In this document: positions 53,136-61,779 of the stretch, in pieces
Numbering within the stretch: position 1 is the first letter of the stretch
Layout: each line of letters opens with the position of its first letter
Assembly: GCF_003688555.1 (NCBI RefSeq)
Contig: NZ_REFR01000001.1
Span: 28,936-92,935, forward strand
Direction: 5' to 3'
DNA: 64,000 nt
DNA from: Eilatimonas milleporae
GTDB taxonomy: Bacteria; Pseudomonadota; Alphaproteobacteria; Sphingomonadales; Kordiimonadaceae
The notes under the pieces: generated by a model
Database searches by the model: none
Seen by the model: only the letters and a program-made list of their open reading frames with translations
What the model was told of the DNA's origin: nothing
Translations under genes and position numbers: made by a program

Positions 53136-53353
53136 GAAGCTTCCCTTGTTCGGCCCCCCAGGCCGGGCATGGGTCCAGTCTTTTCCATGCCGCCTGCGCG
53201 CTGCCGCCTCTCCCGGTCAGCAGGATTGACCAGCATGACGCCCGCGTCAATTGCTATTGCAGCGGGTATGGCCGCCGGACCGTATACCGTGCCGTGCGCG
53301 GCGGCGGTATCCCTCGCCGGACGTCCCGGTCTGGCCTGGCTTTGGGCTGTTTA

Positions 53354-53425
53354 GGCTTCGGGCTGTTTTTAGGCTTCGGGTTGTGTCGCGGCTTCGGGCT
53401 GTGGCGTGGCTTCGGGTTGCGCCGG
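53354..53425. repeat. 18-bp tandem repeat crossing the dipeptidase stop codon
   Basis: Four units with period 18 begin at 53354, 53372, 53390 and 53408, each starting GGCTTCGGG. The last three encode (minus strand) QPEA-type repeats at the C-terminus of the dipeptidase; the stop codon (53369-53371) falls at the end of the first unit. Confidence 0.9.
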
Positions 53426-54682
53426 GACGTCCGGTTGCGCCGGCCCCGTATCCGCCGCCGCGTACGCCTCGACCACCCGCCACACGCGCAGCAGATTGCC
53501 GGACAGGATCTTCTTGATATCGGCTTCCGAATAACCCCGTTGCAGCAGCCCGGTGATCAGGTTCGGGTAATAGCTCACATCCTTGAGGCCGACGGGCAGG
53601 CTGTCGCCGACACCGTCATAGTCCGACCCGATGCCAACCGTTTCCACACCTGTCAGCGCGACCACATGGTCGATATGGTCCAGCACATCGTCGATGCCGG
53701 CAAAGGGATAGGGGTTTTCTTCCTGAAAGCGCGCGGAAAATGCGTTGCGCACGGCGTCCGAGGCCTCCAGCCCGTTTTCCACCAGATGGGTCTCATAGGC
53801 CGCGGCAAGCCTGGAGCGGTATGTGTTGGCGGCTTCGGTCAGGAAGCTGGAGCCGAAATTGATCATGATCACGCCGCCATTGTCGGCCAGCGCCTTGATC
53901 ATGTCGTCCGACATGTTGCGCTCGAACCCCGGCGTGAAATGCCGCGCGGATGAGTGGGAGGCGATGACGGGCACCTGGGTGATCGCCATCACATCCCAGA
54001 AGGCCGCATCGGACACATGGCTGACATCGACCATGATGCCCAGCGTGTTCATGCGCCGGACCATGTCCTCGCCAAAAGGCGACAGACCGTCATAGGGCTT
54101 GTTTTCATCGTAGGAGGAATCGGCGATCTGATTGGGTTTTGAATGGGTCAGCGTGATGTAGCGGATGCCGCGCCCGTGGAAATAGTCCAGATTGGCAAGA
54201 TCCCGCCCGATCGGGGACCCGTTTTCCATGCCGAGGGGCAGGGCGATCACACCGTCGGCAAAGGCGGCTTCCACATCCGCCACCGACGTGGCCAGGCGGA
54301 AGCGCTCCGGCGCTTCCCGCGCCATGCGTTCGACAATGGCGATCATCGTCTCCGCATGCTGTTTGGCAATGGTGGACACGCCGAAGGGGGCGGGGGTGTA
54401 AATGGACATGAAGGGGGCGTTCAGGCCGCCTTCCACCGCGCGGAAATAGTCGAAATCGCCGCCGTCGGTCCTGTCTGTCACCGTTTGCCAGCCGCCCTGA
54501 TCGATGCGGTAGGGCACATCGATATGGGTGTCGATGATGATGGTCTCCGCCGCGATGCGTTTCGCCTTGTCGTCGATGCTTTCCCGGTCCGGTCCGGGTT
54601 GCGGCTCGCCGCACGCCGCCAACGCCGGCAACATGGCCAGGGCCGCGATAATCGATCTGGATTTCGAAACTGTTTGCCACAT
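53369..54682 (-). CDS. M19-family membrane dipeptidase, lipoprotein
   Basis: A 437-residue zinc dipeptidase that hydrolyses dipeptides outside the cytoplasm. A lipoprotein signal ends at LPALAACG, with the lipid-modified Cys24. Zinc motifs: IIIDTHIDVPYR near 42, the carboxylate region in LPLGMENGSPIG near 144, VDVSHVSDAAFWD near 214, SHSSARHFTPG near 237 and IGSDYDGVGD near 341. The tail after VVEAYAAADTG is Pro/Gln/Ala-rich and built from 18-nt repeats. The ATG at 54682 is preferred to a TTG at 54691. Confidence 0.92.
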   Translation of the reverse strand: MWQTVSKSRSIIAALAMLPALAACGEPQPGPDRESIDDKAKRIAAETIIIDTHIDVPYRIDQGGWQTVTDRTDGGDFDYFRAVEGGLNAPFMSIYTPAPFGVSTIAKQHAETMIAIVERMAREAPERFRLATSVADVEAAFADGVIALPLGMENGSPIGRDLANLDYFHGRGIRYITLTHSKPNQIADSSYDENKPYDGLSPFGEDMVRRMNTLGIMVDVSHVSDAAFWDVMAITQVPVIASHSSARHFTPGFERNMSDDMIKALADNGGVIMINFGSSFLTEAANTYRSRLAAAYETHLVENGLEASDAVRNAFSARFQEENPYPFAGIDDVLDHIDHVVALTGVETVGIGSDYDGVGDSLPVGLKDVSYYPNLITGLLQRGYSEADIKKILSGNLLRVWRVVEAYAAADTGPAQPDVPAQPEATPQPEAATQPEA

Positions 54683-54782
54683 GACGGCCAAGCCCCCGTT
54701 GCTCTTTCACGAAACGTCCGGCAGGAGCCTAGCGTCTTGCCCGCGGGGCCGCAATGGGCACTGTATCGGGGGGCGCACCGCG

Positions 54783-56705
54783 TCAGGCCATCAGGGCCGA
54801 CGATATGCGGTAGGTCAGGAATGCGGCGAGATAGGCCAGCGCGAACAGGTATCCCGCCATGAACAGCGGCCAGCGCCAGCTGTTGGTCTCGCGCCGTGTC
54901 ACCGCCAGCGTCGACAGGCATTGCGGGGCAAACACATACCAGGCCAGAAAGGAAAACGCCGTCGGCAGGGACCAGGCCCCCTGAAGCAAGCTGACAAGGC
55001 CGGCGGCAATGGCGTCCTCGCCCCCCTGCAGGGAATAGACGGTGCCGAGCGCGGCCACCGCCACCTCCCGCGCCGCCATGCCGGGCACCAGGGCAACGGA
55101 AATTTCCCAGTTAAAGCCGATGGGGGCGAAGATCACCGACAATCCCTGTCCGATCATGCCGGCCAGGCTGTACCCGATGGCCGGACCTTCCGCGCCCGCC
55201 GGCGGCGCCGGGAACGAGGCCAGCAGCCACAGCACGATCATCGACAGAAGAATGATGGTTCCGGCCCGGCGCAGGAAAATCCGCGTTTTCTCATACAGTC
55301 CCGTCAGGATATAGCGCGGGTCGGGCATCTGGTATTTCGGCATTTCCAGCAGGAAGGGATGCGGTGCCCCCTTGGCGACCGTGCGGCGCAGGACATAGGC
55401 CACCGCCAGCGCCGACACGATACCGGTGATGTACAGGGCGAACATGACGACCCCCTGTAGGCCCAGCCAGCCGCCCGCAACCGGTGTATTGGGAATAAAG
55501 GCCGCGATCACCAGCGTATAGACCGGCAACCGGGCCGAACACGTCATCAGCGGCGCGATCAGGATGGTGGTCAGCCTGTCTTTCGGATCGGCAATGGCGC
55601 GCGCGGCCATGATCCCCGGAATGGCGCAGGCGAAACTCGACAACAGGGGCAGAAAGGCCCGGCCGTTGAGGCCGACGGCGGACATCAGCCGGTCCATCAG
55701 AAAGGCGGCGCGCGCCATATAGCCCGATGATTCCAGCAGCAGGATAAAGGTGAACAGAATGATGATCTGCGGCAGGAAGACCACCACGGACCCCACACCG
55801 GCGAGAACGCCGTCATTCAGCAGGCTCAGCAGGGCACCGTCCGGCAGTATCGCGGCCAGCCACAGCTGAAGCCGGGCAATGCCGCCTTCAAGCCATCCCG
55901 TCGGGGCTTCCCCCCAACTGTAGACGGCCTGAAAGATCAGGAAAAGCAGGCCGAACAGAATGGCGGGCCCCGCCACCCTGTGCAGCAGGATATCGTCGAT
56001 GATGCGGGTGGCTTTGTGTCCGATACCGGTGTTGAGCGTGGCGGCGGCCGCGATGATACGGGCGTCCCGCTGGCGGTCCTTCAGGGCAGCGGCAATGTCC
56101 CTCTCACCGGCGCCGCCGGCCCCCATGGGCGACAGGGTGCCGGACGCGGTGTCGGCGGTGTTGTTTCCGCCTGCATTGTTCCCGTCTGCCGTATCCCGCC
56201 GCCGCAAAGCCTCCGCGACACGGCCCGTCAGGGTGTCCAGTCCCTTCCGGCGGACGGCGACGGTCTCCACAACGGGCAGTCCCAGACCGTCCGACAGTTT
56301 GTCCGTGTCGATTTCAATCTGCTCGCGCGCGGCCAGGTCCGTCATATTCAGGGCAACGACGATCGGCAGGTCCAGATTTTTCAGTTCCAGGACGAATTTC
56401 AGATGCTGGGCAAGATTTGTCGCGTCAACGACGCAGATCAGGGCGTCGGGCCGCTTCTGCGCTTTGAACGTGCCGGTCAGGATATCGCGCGTCAGCGCCT
56501 CGTCCGGGCTGTGCGGCGTCAGGCTGTAACTGCCCGGCAGGTCGATCAGGGACAGGCTTTTGTCCCCGGCAAGCGTGCCGGTGCGCCGGTCCACCGTCGC
56601 GCCCGGATAATTGGCCACTTTCTGGCGCAGGCCGGTCAGCGCGTTGAAAAGGGACGACTTGCCGCTGTTCGGATTGCCGACAAGGGCAACAAGGGCGGCG
56701 CTCAT
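54783..56705 (-). CDS. feoB: Ferrous iron transport protein B
   Basis: A 640-residue G-protein-coupled Fe(II) permease of the inner membrane. G1 GNPNSGKSSLFNALTG near 10, G3 IDLPGSYSL near 54, G4 ALNMTDLA near 118. The membrane part has about eight helices with Gate-type blocks (LPLLSSFACAIPGIMAAR near 352; FIPNTPVAGGW near 402). A low-complexity Asn/Thr/Gly insertion (about 180-220) links the two parts. It is shorter than E. coli FeoB (773). It overlaps feoA by ATGA. Confidence 0.95.
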   Translation of the reverse strand: MSAALVALVGNPNSGKSSLFNALTGLRQKVANYPGATVDRRTGTLAGDKSLSLIDLPGSYSLTPHSPDEALTRDILTGTFKAQKRPDALICVVDATNLAQHLKFVLELKNLDLPIVVALNMTDLAAREQIEIDTDKLSDGLGLPVVETVAVRRKGLDTLTGRVAEALRRRDTADGNNAGGNNTADTASGTLSPMGAGGAGERDIAAALKDRQRDARIIAAAATLNTGIGHKATRIIDDILLHRVAGPAILFGLLFLIFQAVYSWGEAPTGWLEGGIARLQLWLAAILPDGALLSLLNDGVLAGVGSVVVFLPQIIILFTFILLLESSGYMARAAFLMDRLMSAVGLNGRAFLPLLSSFACAIPGIMAARAIADPKDRLTTILIAPLMTCSARLPVYTLVIAAFIPNTPVAGGWLGLQGVVMFALYITGIVSALAVAYVLRRTVAKGAPHPFLLEMPKYQMPDPRYILTGLYEKTRIFLRRAGTIILLSMIVLWLLASFPAPPAGAEGPAIGYSLAGMIGQGLSVIFAPIGFNWEISVALVPGMAAREVAVAALGTVYSLQGGEDAIAAGLVSLLQGAWSLPTAFSFLAWYVFAPQCLSTLAVTRRETNSWRWPLFMAGYLFALAYLAAFLTYRISSALMA

Positions 56706-56965
56706 ATACGGGTGACTTTCACAAGATTGGCCTCGGACCGGCGCAGGGCCACCGTCATGGTCCCGATCCGCACCGCAACCGGGTCCCCGCCAAAGGGACT
56801 TTGATGCAGAAGCTCGATATCCAGTCCCTCGTCAAACCCCAGATTGCGCAGATGGGTGCTGATACCCTGCGCGTCTTCGGGTTTCGCCTCGATGGCCACG
56901 ACGCGGGCCTTGTCGCCCATGGCCAGCATGCCGAGGGGCACGGTATCGGAAACAGGATGTGTCAT
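56702..56965 (-). CDS. feoA: Ferrous iron transport protein A
   Basis: A small cytoplasmic SH3-like partner of FeoB (87 residues): VPLGMLAMGDKARVVAIEA, HLRNLGFDEGLDIELLHQSPFGGDPVAVRIG and ALRRSEANLVKV, all usual FeoA blocks (given by order). The ATG at 56965 is chosen; a GTG at 56977 is possible. Its stop overlaps the feoB start. A palindromic iron-box-like element is 19-35 nt upstream. Confidence 0.93.
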   Translation of the reverse strand: MTHPVSDTVPLGMLAMGDKARVVAIEAKPEDAQGISTHLRNLGFDEGLDIELLHQSPFGGDPVAVRIGTMTVALRRSEANLVKVTRI

Positions 56966-56983
56966 GACCGGTTGCACTCATTA

Positions 56984-57000
56984 TTGCGAAACATTCGCAA
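56984..57000. promoter_or_regulatory. Iron-box-like palindrome upstream of feoAB
   Basis: TTGCGAA-ACA-TTCGCAA, a perfect 7-bp inverted repeat with a 3-nt spacer, just before feoA. It resembles Fur-type TGCGAATnATTCGCA sites known in proteobacteria. The identity of the regulator (Fur, Irr or other) is inferred. Confidence 0.65.
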
Positions 57001-57081
57001 GTCCAACGGCTCTTACCATGGGGACCGGGTGCGGGCAAGCATCAAGCGAAATCGCGCCCGGCTTTTCGCCAGGGCCGGTCG

Positions 57082-57184
57082 GGGGACTCTCGCCTCCGGA
57101 GAGTCCCCAGAGACCCTTCGGAGAGTCCCCAGAGACCCTTCGGAGAGTCCCCGGAGAACCTTCAGAAAGTCCTCAAAGAACTTT
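57082..57184. repeat. 22-bp degenerate tandem repeat with a leading hairpin
   Basis: Four 22-nt units start at 57097, 57119, 57141 and 57163 (CGGAGAGTCCCCAGAGACCC and variants), followed by a partial fifth. In front lies a hairpin, GGGGACTCTC (57082-57091) / GAGAGTCCCC (57099-57108). It occupies the gap between feoA and the WYL regulator. Confidence 0.85.
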
Positions 57185-57217
57185 CAGAGACCCTTCAGGG
57201 AGAAGGGACCGGGGCGG

Positions 57218-57919
57218 TCACGAAATATCGCGGCAGTCGGCCTGGACTTCCATGGCGCGGTAAAAATCCGCCAGTGTCTTGCCGCGCTCCGGCCGGAAGG
57301 TGGACCCGTCCTCATCCATGGCAACGATACGGTCCAGCCGGAACATGCGGAAATCACCGCGCAGTTCACACCACGCCACCAGGGTCCAGACCTTGCCCCA
57401 GAACCACAGGCCCAGCGGTCTGACCGTGCGCTTGCTGGGTCTGGCCTCGGCATCCTGATAGGACAGGGACAGGCGCCGCCTGGCATCCACGGCCTTTTCA
57501 ACTCTGTCGATGCGGTGCCGTATGTCCTGCGTCATCTCTTCGGCGATGGCGTGGATCTCGACCTGGCCGGCACGCCGGCGTTCTCCGTCCGGCAGGACGG
57601 TTTCAATCTTGATCAGGGCCTCTTCGGCGGCCCGGGCCATGTCCGCGCCGCCCCAGGCCCGGATCAGGCGGGCACCGGCCACCAGGGCGACGATTTCGTC
57701 ATGGCTGAACATCAGGGGCGGCAGGTCGTAGCCGTCGCGCATCAGATACCCGACGCCGGCCTCGCCCTCGATCGGCACCCCGGTCGATTGCAGGTCGGCG
57801 ATATCGCGGTAGATGGTGCGTTCCGAGACCTCGAGCCAGCCGGCCAGCCGCGCGGCGGTGACAAGCCGACCGCCGCGCAGATATTGCACGATCTGGAACA
57901 GGCGGTCGGCGCGTCGCAT
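57218..57919 (-). CDS. HTH-WYL transcriptional regulator
   Basis: A 233-residue regulator. N-terminal winged HTH (RRADRLFQIVQYLRGGRLVTAARLAGWLEVSERTIYRDI; by position 2-41) and a C-terminal WYL domain (RPLGLWFWGKVWTLVAWCELRGDFRMFRLDRI; about 162-193). WYL proteins often sense nucleic acid or small ligands. The ATG at 57919 is close to GGAGGG, an unusually short spacing. It starts 11 nt after the VOC gene stop on the same strand, so the two are probably cotranscribed. Confidence 0.87.
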   Translation of the reverse strand: MRRADRLFQIVQYLRGGRLVTAARLAGWLEVSERTIYRDIADLQSTGVPIEGEAGVGYLMRDGYDLPPLMFSHDEIVALVAGARLIRAWGGADMARAAEEALIKIETVLPDGERRRAGQVEIHAIAEEMTQDIRHRIDRVEKAVDARRRLSLSYQDAEARPSKRTVRPLGLWFWGKVWTLVAWCELRGDFRMFRLDRIVAMDEDGSTFRPERGKTLADFYRAMEVQADCRDIS

Positions 57920-57930
57920 CCCTCCGGTCC

Positions 57931-58302
57931 CTATTTCGAGAAAATGCCGATGGAATTGCCATCGGGATCGAGACAATAGGCAAAGCGGCCGGACGGAATC
58001 GCGATCGGCTCGGAGACAACCTTGCCGCCGGCGGTCTTGACACGCCCCAGCGCCTGTTCCAGCCCATCGGGGCTGGCCAGGTGGACGGTCGGTCCGCTCC
58101 CGTCCGGGGCCGGCTTGCCCGGATACAGATGCCCCGCGACACCGGCCCCGCCTTCTGTCGGAAACATGGCCATGGCATTGGGGCCGGTCTCGTCTTTTGT
58201 CAGGCCGGCGTCGAAGACCGTATTGTAAAAGGTGATCGCACGGTCCAGATCGGTCACCGGAATTTCGGTCCACACGGTGAAATGGTCAGGGGTGAAGCTC
58301 AT
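57931..58302 (-). CDS. VOC/glyoxalase-fold protein
   Basis: A 123-residue single VOC domain: FTVWTEIPVTDLDRAITFYNTVF near 8-30, AMFPTEGGAGVAGHLYPG near 45, and the terminal metal-binding pattern ASPDGLEQALGRV...YCLDPDGNSIGIFS. Such proteins are metalloenzymes or binding proteins of varied function. It is followed 11 nt later by the WYL regulator. The substrate is unknown. Confidence 0.88.
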   Translation of the reverse strand: MSFTPDHFTVWTEIPVTDLDRAITFYNTVFDAGLTKDETGPNAMAMFPTEGGAGVAGHLYPGKPAPDGSGPTVHLASPDGLEQALGRVKTAGGKVVSEPIAIPSGRFAYCLDPDGNSIGIFSK

Positions 58303-58538
58303 TTGGCGTTCTCCATGATGGGTTTCGCTGCCATGTGTTCATGGCGCCGCCATCCTGACAGGGTGCTCCTGACAGCCTTCTGTCAGGAGACAATATCCTC
58401 GCGCGTTTTCAAGGAAGCTTTATGGCACACCGCGCGGCCCCGCCGTGACAGGCTCCGCACTGTATCTCACTGGAATCTTATGATCTTGGTCATATGCTCT
58501 GGGACCATAAGATTCCGGGAACTGTATGCGGCGGGCAC
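58303..58538. other. Gap with two strong hairpins
   Basis: Hairpin A: CTCCTGACAG (58366-58375) / CTGTCAGGAG (58380-58389), loop CCTT. Hairpin B: GGAATCTTATG (58472-58482) / CATAAGATTCC (58506-58516), 23 nt after the PAS gene stop. Neither has a U-run. They may be transcript-end structures or regulator sites of the VOC-WYL operon. Confidence 0.6.
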
Positions 58539-59129
58539 TCAGGCGCTTTCGCGCATCACGGGCTTGTCCGGATTGCGGCTGACAGGCTCGCGGCTGAGAA
58601 GGATGGAGCTCAGGATCATGTTCACCCTGTCGCCGTCATTGGACAGGGGCACCGCCAGGCTCTCATTATAGGCGGCCTCGCCGTCCAGCACGATATACTG
58701 GCCGATATAGCGCAGGGGCGCCTTGTATTCCGCGATATGGCGAAACGACATCAGGCCCTTCTCACGGCGGTTCGGCAGGGCAAATTCACTCAGATAGGTT
58801 CCGGTCAGCTCGCGGCCGTGAAAATAGGTCAGATTGGTCCCCACCACGCGCAGGAAACAGGTTTCCGCCGTGATGTTCTCCGGCTCCGTCAGTTCGATCA
58901 TCATGATGTCGTCAAGATGCTCTTTGAGATCCCGCGGGTCTATATCGTTGCGGGACGGCATCATGCGCCCGGACGGAATCCGGCTTTTCCAGTAATCGAG
59001 AAGACGTTGCAGCCTGGCATTCGCGAAGACCAGTGGCGTGTTTTCCCAATAGGCGGTCAATGCCTGCCAGTCAGGCTGTTCGGGGATGTCATCGACGTCC
59101 CGGATGCTGCGGCTTTTTAATTGCGTCAT
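58539..59129 (-). CDS. PAS_5-like sensory protein, second copy
   Basis: A 196-residue soluble protein: LQRLLDYWKSRIPSGRMMPSRNDIDPRDLKEHLDDIMMIEL (about 39-79, by position), FLRVVGTNLTYFHGRELTGTYLSEF and YIVLDGEAAYNESLAVPLSNDG. This is the layout of the PAS_5 family, as in the gene at 28740. No output domain is present. The ATG at 59129 is chosen over a GTG at 59144. Its role is unknown. Confidence 0.75.
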   Translation of the reverse strand: MTQLKSRSIRDVDDIPEQPDWQALTAYWENTPLVFANARLQRLLDYWKSRIPSGRMMPSRNDIDPRDLKEHLDDIMMIELTEPENITAETCFLRVVGTNLTYFHGRELTGTYLSEFALPNRREKGLMSFRHIAEYKAPLRYIGQYIVLDGEAAYNESLAVPLSNDGDRVNMILSSILLSREPVSRNPDKPVMRESA

Positions 59130-59599
59130 CACCGGCGATACCACGCCTTTTCATCAAAACGGCCCGATTTTCCGCTGTGTGCAGTAATTCGCGGACCTGT
59201 TTGACCACGTCGTGCAAGTTATTATAAGTAGTTTAAGAAAGCTTTAATGCCTAGTAAAACCGATCATCTTGCAACCTTGGGATAAATTGGCGCCACTTCT
59301 GATCTGGCAAAGTATTACTTGAGGTTGTTTTCCCCGTTTTTCTTGACTGAAAATTCAGGATTTTTTCGGCTTTGGCAGCCGATTCTCTCGAAAAATTAGT
59401 GGAAAATCGATGCCATATGCAGAAGCACCGCCGGGTATGGCCCACTTATGAAGCAGTTGCGGTGAAGTTGCGATACGGTGGCGGCGCCCTCGCTTTCTGA
59501 GTGCGCCGCCACTGGTTGTAAGGATTTCATGGCCCCATGGTCACGGGCTGGGGCGAAAACCGGGTGTCGCGTCCGCCCCCGCCCCCGCTCATCGGCCAA
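59130..59599. other. Intergenic region, AT-rich in part
   Basis: About 470 nt between minus-strand genes. From 59217 to 59430 the sequence is AT-rich and may hold the promoter of the PAS gene. Near 59478-59512 is a GC-rich hairpin GTGGCGGCGC / GCGCCGCCAC, about 90 nt downstream of dps, with no U-run. No gene is supported. Confidence 0.55.
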
Positions 59600-60055
59600 T
59601 CACTGACCCGTCAGGGCTTTCAGCATCCAGATGGTCTTTTCATGCGCTGTCAGGCGGTCGGTGGCAATGCCCGCGGTGACCTCGTCGCCGGCGTCCGCGG
59701 CCTCGGAAATGATGGCGCGCAGGCGCTCGGCCAGGGTTTCGTTTCCGGCCACCAGGGCCCCGACCATGGTTTCCGCGTCCGCCGTTTCGTCACCGTCGGT
59801 GATCGACCCCAGATCCACATAGGCCTGCAACGTGCCGGGGGCCTTGTGCCCAAGGGCCCGAATGCGCTCGGCGATGTCGTCGGTCGCCGTCGCCAGGGCC
59901 AGATACTGTTCTTCGGTCATATTGTGCACCGCCTGAAACAGGGGGCCCGTCACATTCCAGTGGACATTCTGCGTCAGCGTGTACAGCTGGACATTTTCCG
60001 CCAGCAGCACTTTCAGGGATGCGGCCAATGTATCGATTTGCGCTTGGTCCGTCAT
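59600..60055 (-). CDS. dps: Dps-family DNA-binding ferritin
   Basis: A 151-residue four-helix protein that stores iron and protects DNA in stress. The ferroxidase region HWNVTGPLFQAVHNMTEEQY (about 33-52) is followed by DDIAERIRALG. The ATG at 60055 has a good AAGGAG site. It is alone on its strand. The N-terminus is short, without the Lys-rich DNA-binding tail of E. coli Dps. Confidence 0.93.
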   Translation of the reverse strand: MTDQAQIDTLAASLKVLLAENVQLYTLTQNVHWNVTGPLFQAVHNMTEEQYLALATATDDIAERIRALGHKAPGTLQAYVDLGSITDGDETADAETMVGALVAGNETLAERLRAIISEAADAGDEVTAGIATDRLTAHEKTIWMLKALTGQ

Positions 60056-60220
60056 TTTTTGACTCCTTGAATTTGGTCCCGATAGTCCGGGCATATACAG
60101 CGTCGCCAAACAGTCTGATAGGACATTTCAGTCCGATAGGGATATTTGATCCGGCGCTGCACTCCGATGTCACCTTTTCAACAGGGGACGCGATGGTGTC
60201 TCACACATATGACAGTTAGA

Positions 60221-60329
60221 TAGGATATCCGGACTGATCGATCAAAAGCATAAATTTCATAATTGTTATCGATTTTGGAAATTTATCTGAACGCCGGCAT
60301 CTTGCCGGATATCTCACCGGGTATCCTAT
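60221..60329. repeat. TAGGATATCCGG-type inverted repeats between dps and the DMT gene
   Basis: TAGGATATCCGG (60221-60232), CCGGATATC (60305-60313) and CCGGGTATCCTA (60318-60329). The last overlaps the stop of the DMT gene at 60326. The three elements can pair in several ways; the function is unknown. Confidence 0.55.
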
Positions 60330-61186
60330 AGCGCTTTCAGCAGGACGGCCCCGGCCGCCACCATCGTCACGGCGACCGCCTTTGTCCTGTTGAAGGGTTC
60401 CTTCAGCCATATCCAGCCGATACAGGCGGCAAATATGATGCTGGTTTCCCGCAGGGCGGTGACTTCCGCGAGACCGCCATGGCGAAAGGCCAGCAACGCC
60501 AGGGCATATCCCGTATAGGCGATGACCATGACCAGAAAGCCCATGCGCCAGCAGGCTTTCATGTCCGCAAGAAGCCGGCCGCGCCGCTCCGCCAGACCGG
60601 CCAGCAGGAAGGCTGGGCCGAACACCACATTCATCCACAGGATATAGGTAAAGGGATGCGCGGCGATCCGGACCGCGTGTCCGTCAATGATGGTGTAGGT
60701 GGCGATCAGCATGCCGCACAGAAGCGCCGGCCCCACACCGGGCGTCGCCAGGGCGGCGACCGGGTTGCGGTGCTGGCCCAGTCCCGTCCACAGGATACCG
60801 CACACGATGATCGCGATGGCGCTCAGGTCCTGGACACCGATGGATGCGCCCAGCGCCGCAAGGCTGAACAGGGTCACGAACAGGGGGCCGCTGCCGCGTG
60901 CGATCGGATAGACAAGTGTCAGGTCCCCCCGCCCCAGGGTCCAGACCAGGGTACGCTGGTACAGCATGTGCACCAGCGTTGAGGCCGCCAGCAGCCCGCC
61001 GATGTGTGCATCCGGTAAAGGAACCATGGCGGTAAAAGGCAGACTGACCGCGGCGCCGGCCACCGACATGACCATGGACACGGCCAGTTTGTCGTCCGCC
61101 TGCTTGATGATGGCCGACCATGTGGCATGCAGTGTGGCGGATGTCAGAACCAGTATCGTCGCCAGAAGGTCCGGCGGCAAACTCAC
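60326..61186 (-). CDS. DMT-superfamily transporter (EamA type)
   Basis: A 286-residue membrane protein with about ten helices in two EamA repeats. LTSATLHATWSAIIKQADDK near 12, GRGDLTLVYPIARGSGPLFV near 82 and ALRETSIIFAACIGWIWLKEPF near 240 are typical of drug/metabolite transporters. Translation starts at a GTG at 61186 with GGAGGG six bases upstream; the GTG overlaps the GST stop (GTGA). The substrate is unknown. Confidence 0.85.
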   Translation of the reverse strand: MSLPPDLLATILVLTSATLHATWSAIIKQADDKLAVSMVMSVAGAAVSLPFTAMVPLPDAHIGGLLAASTLVHMLYQRTLVWTLGRGDLTLVYPIARGSGPLFVTLFSLAALGASIGVQDLSAIAIIVCGILWTGLGQHRNPVAALATPGVGPALLCGMLIATYTIIDGHAVRIAAHPFTYILWMNVVFGPAFLLAGLAERRGRLLADMKACWRMGFLVMVIAYTGYALALLAFRHGGLAEVTALRETSIIFAACIGWIWLKEPFNRTKAVAVTMVAAGAVLLKAL

Positions 61187-61779
61187 GCAAAACCCTCCGG
61201 CCAGTCCGGCAGCAGTCCCATGACCCGCTTGGTCCATTCTTGCACAGAGGGGCGGGTGCCGAGATCGAAGCCCGCATCGCCCGCCAGTCTGGTATAGGCG
61301 ACAAGCGCCACATCGGCGAGGCTGGGACGGTCGCCGACAAAAAAGTCGCGGTCCCGCAAATGGCTGTTCATATGGTCCAGCGCCGCTTCGCCCCGGTCCA
61401 TGCGCCAGGGGTCCGGCATGCGGCCCAGCAACAGCTTCTGGAAGCGCGGCGTCGCCACATAGGGCTCATGGGAATACTGCTCCCAGAAAAGCCACTCATA
61501 CATTTTTGCCCGTGCGAATGCGTCCCCGGGCACCAGGGGGGTGTTTTCGCCCAGATGCAGGATGATGGCATTGGACTGGGCCAGCGCTCCGCCGTTCTCG
61601 AGGCGGACGGTGGGCACCTGTCCGGCGGGGTTGAGGGCAAGAAACGCCGCCGTCCGGCTTTCCCCGTTCATGATGTCGGTTTCCACCCACTCATAGGGCC
61701 GCCCCGTCAGGCGGCAGGTCATGACCACCTTGTGGCAATTTCCGCTGCGCCGGTCGCCGTAAATGGCAAGTGTCGTCAT
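61183..61779 (-). CDS. Glutathione S-transferase
   Basis: A 198-residue canonical GST: thioredoxin-like N-domain (LAIYGDRRSGNCHKVVMTCRL near 4-24 with a catalytic Ser/Cys region; NPAGQVPTVRLENGGALAQSNAIILHL near 50-76) and an alpha-helical C-domain (DRPSLADVALVAYTRL near 149). It conjugates glutathione to electrophiles or acts as a peroxidase. It is cotranscribed with the DMT transporter through a GTGA overlap, suggesting detoxification plus export. Confidence 0.9.
   Translation of the reverse strand: MTTLAIYGDRRSGNCHKVVMTCRLTGRPYEWVETDIMNGESRTAAFLALNPAGQVPTVRLENGGALAQSNAIILHLGENTPLVPGDAFARAKMYEWLFWEQYSHEPYVATPRFQKLLLGRMPDPWRMDRGEAALDHMNSHLRDRDFFVGDRPSLADVALVAYTRLAGDAGFDLGTRPSVQEWTKRVMGLLPDWPEGFA

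Noticed and set aside
58472..58516. Intrinsic terminator after the PAS gene
   Set aside because: The 11-bp stem is convincing but no U-run follows on either strand.
59201..59216. Additional RutR-type site (TTGACCACGTCGTGCA) upstream of the PAS gene
   Set aside because: Only 11 of 14 positions match and the right half-site is broken; the gene is unrelated to nucleosides.
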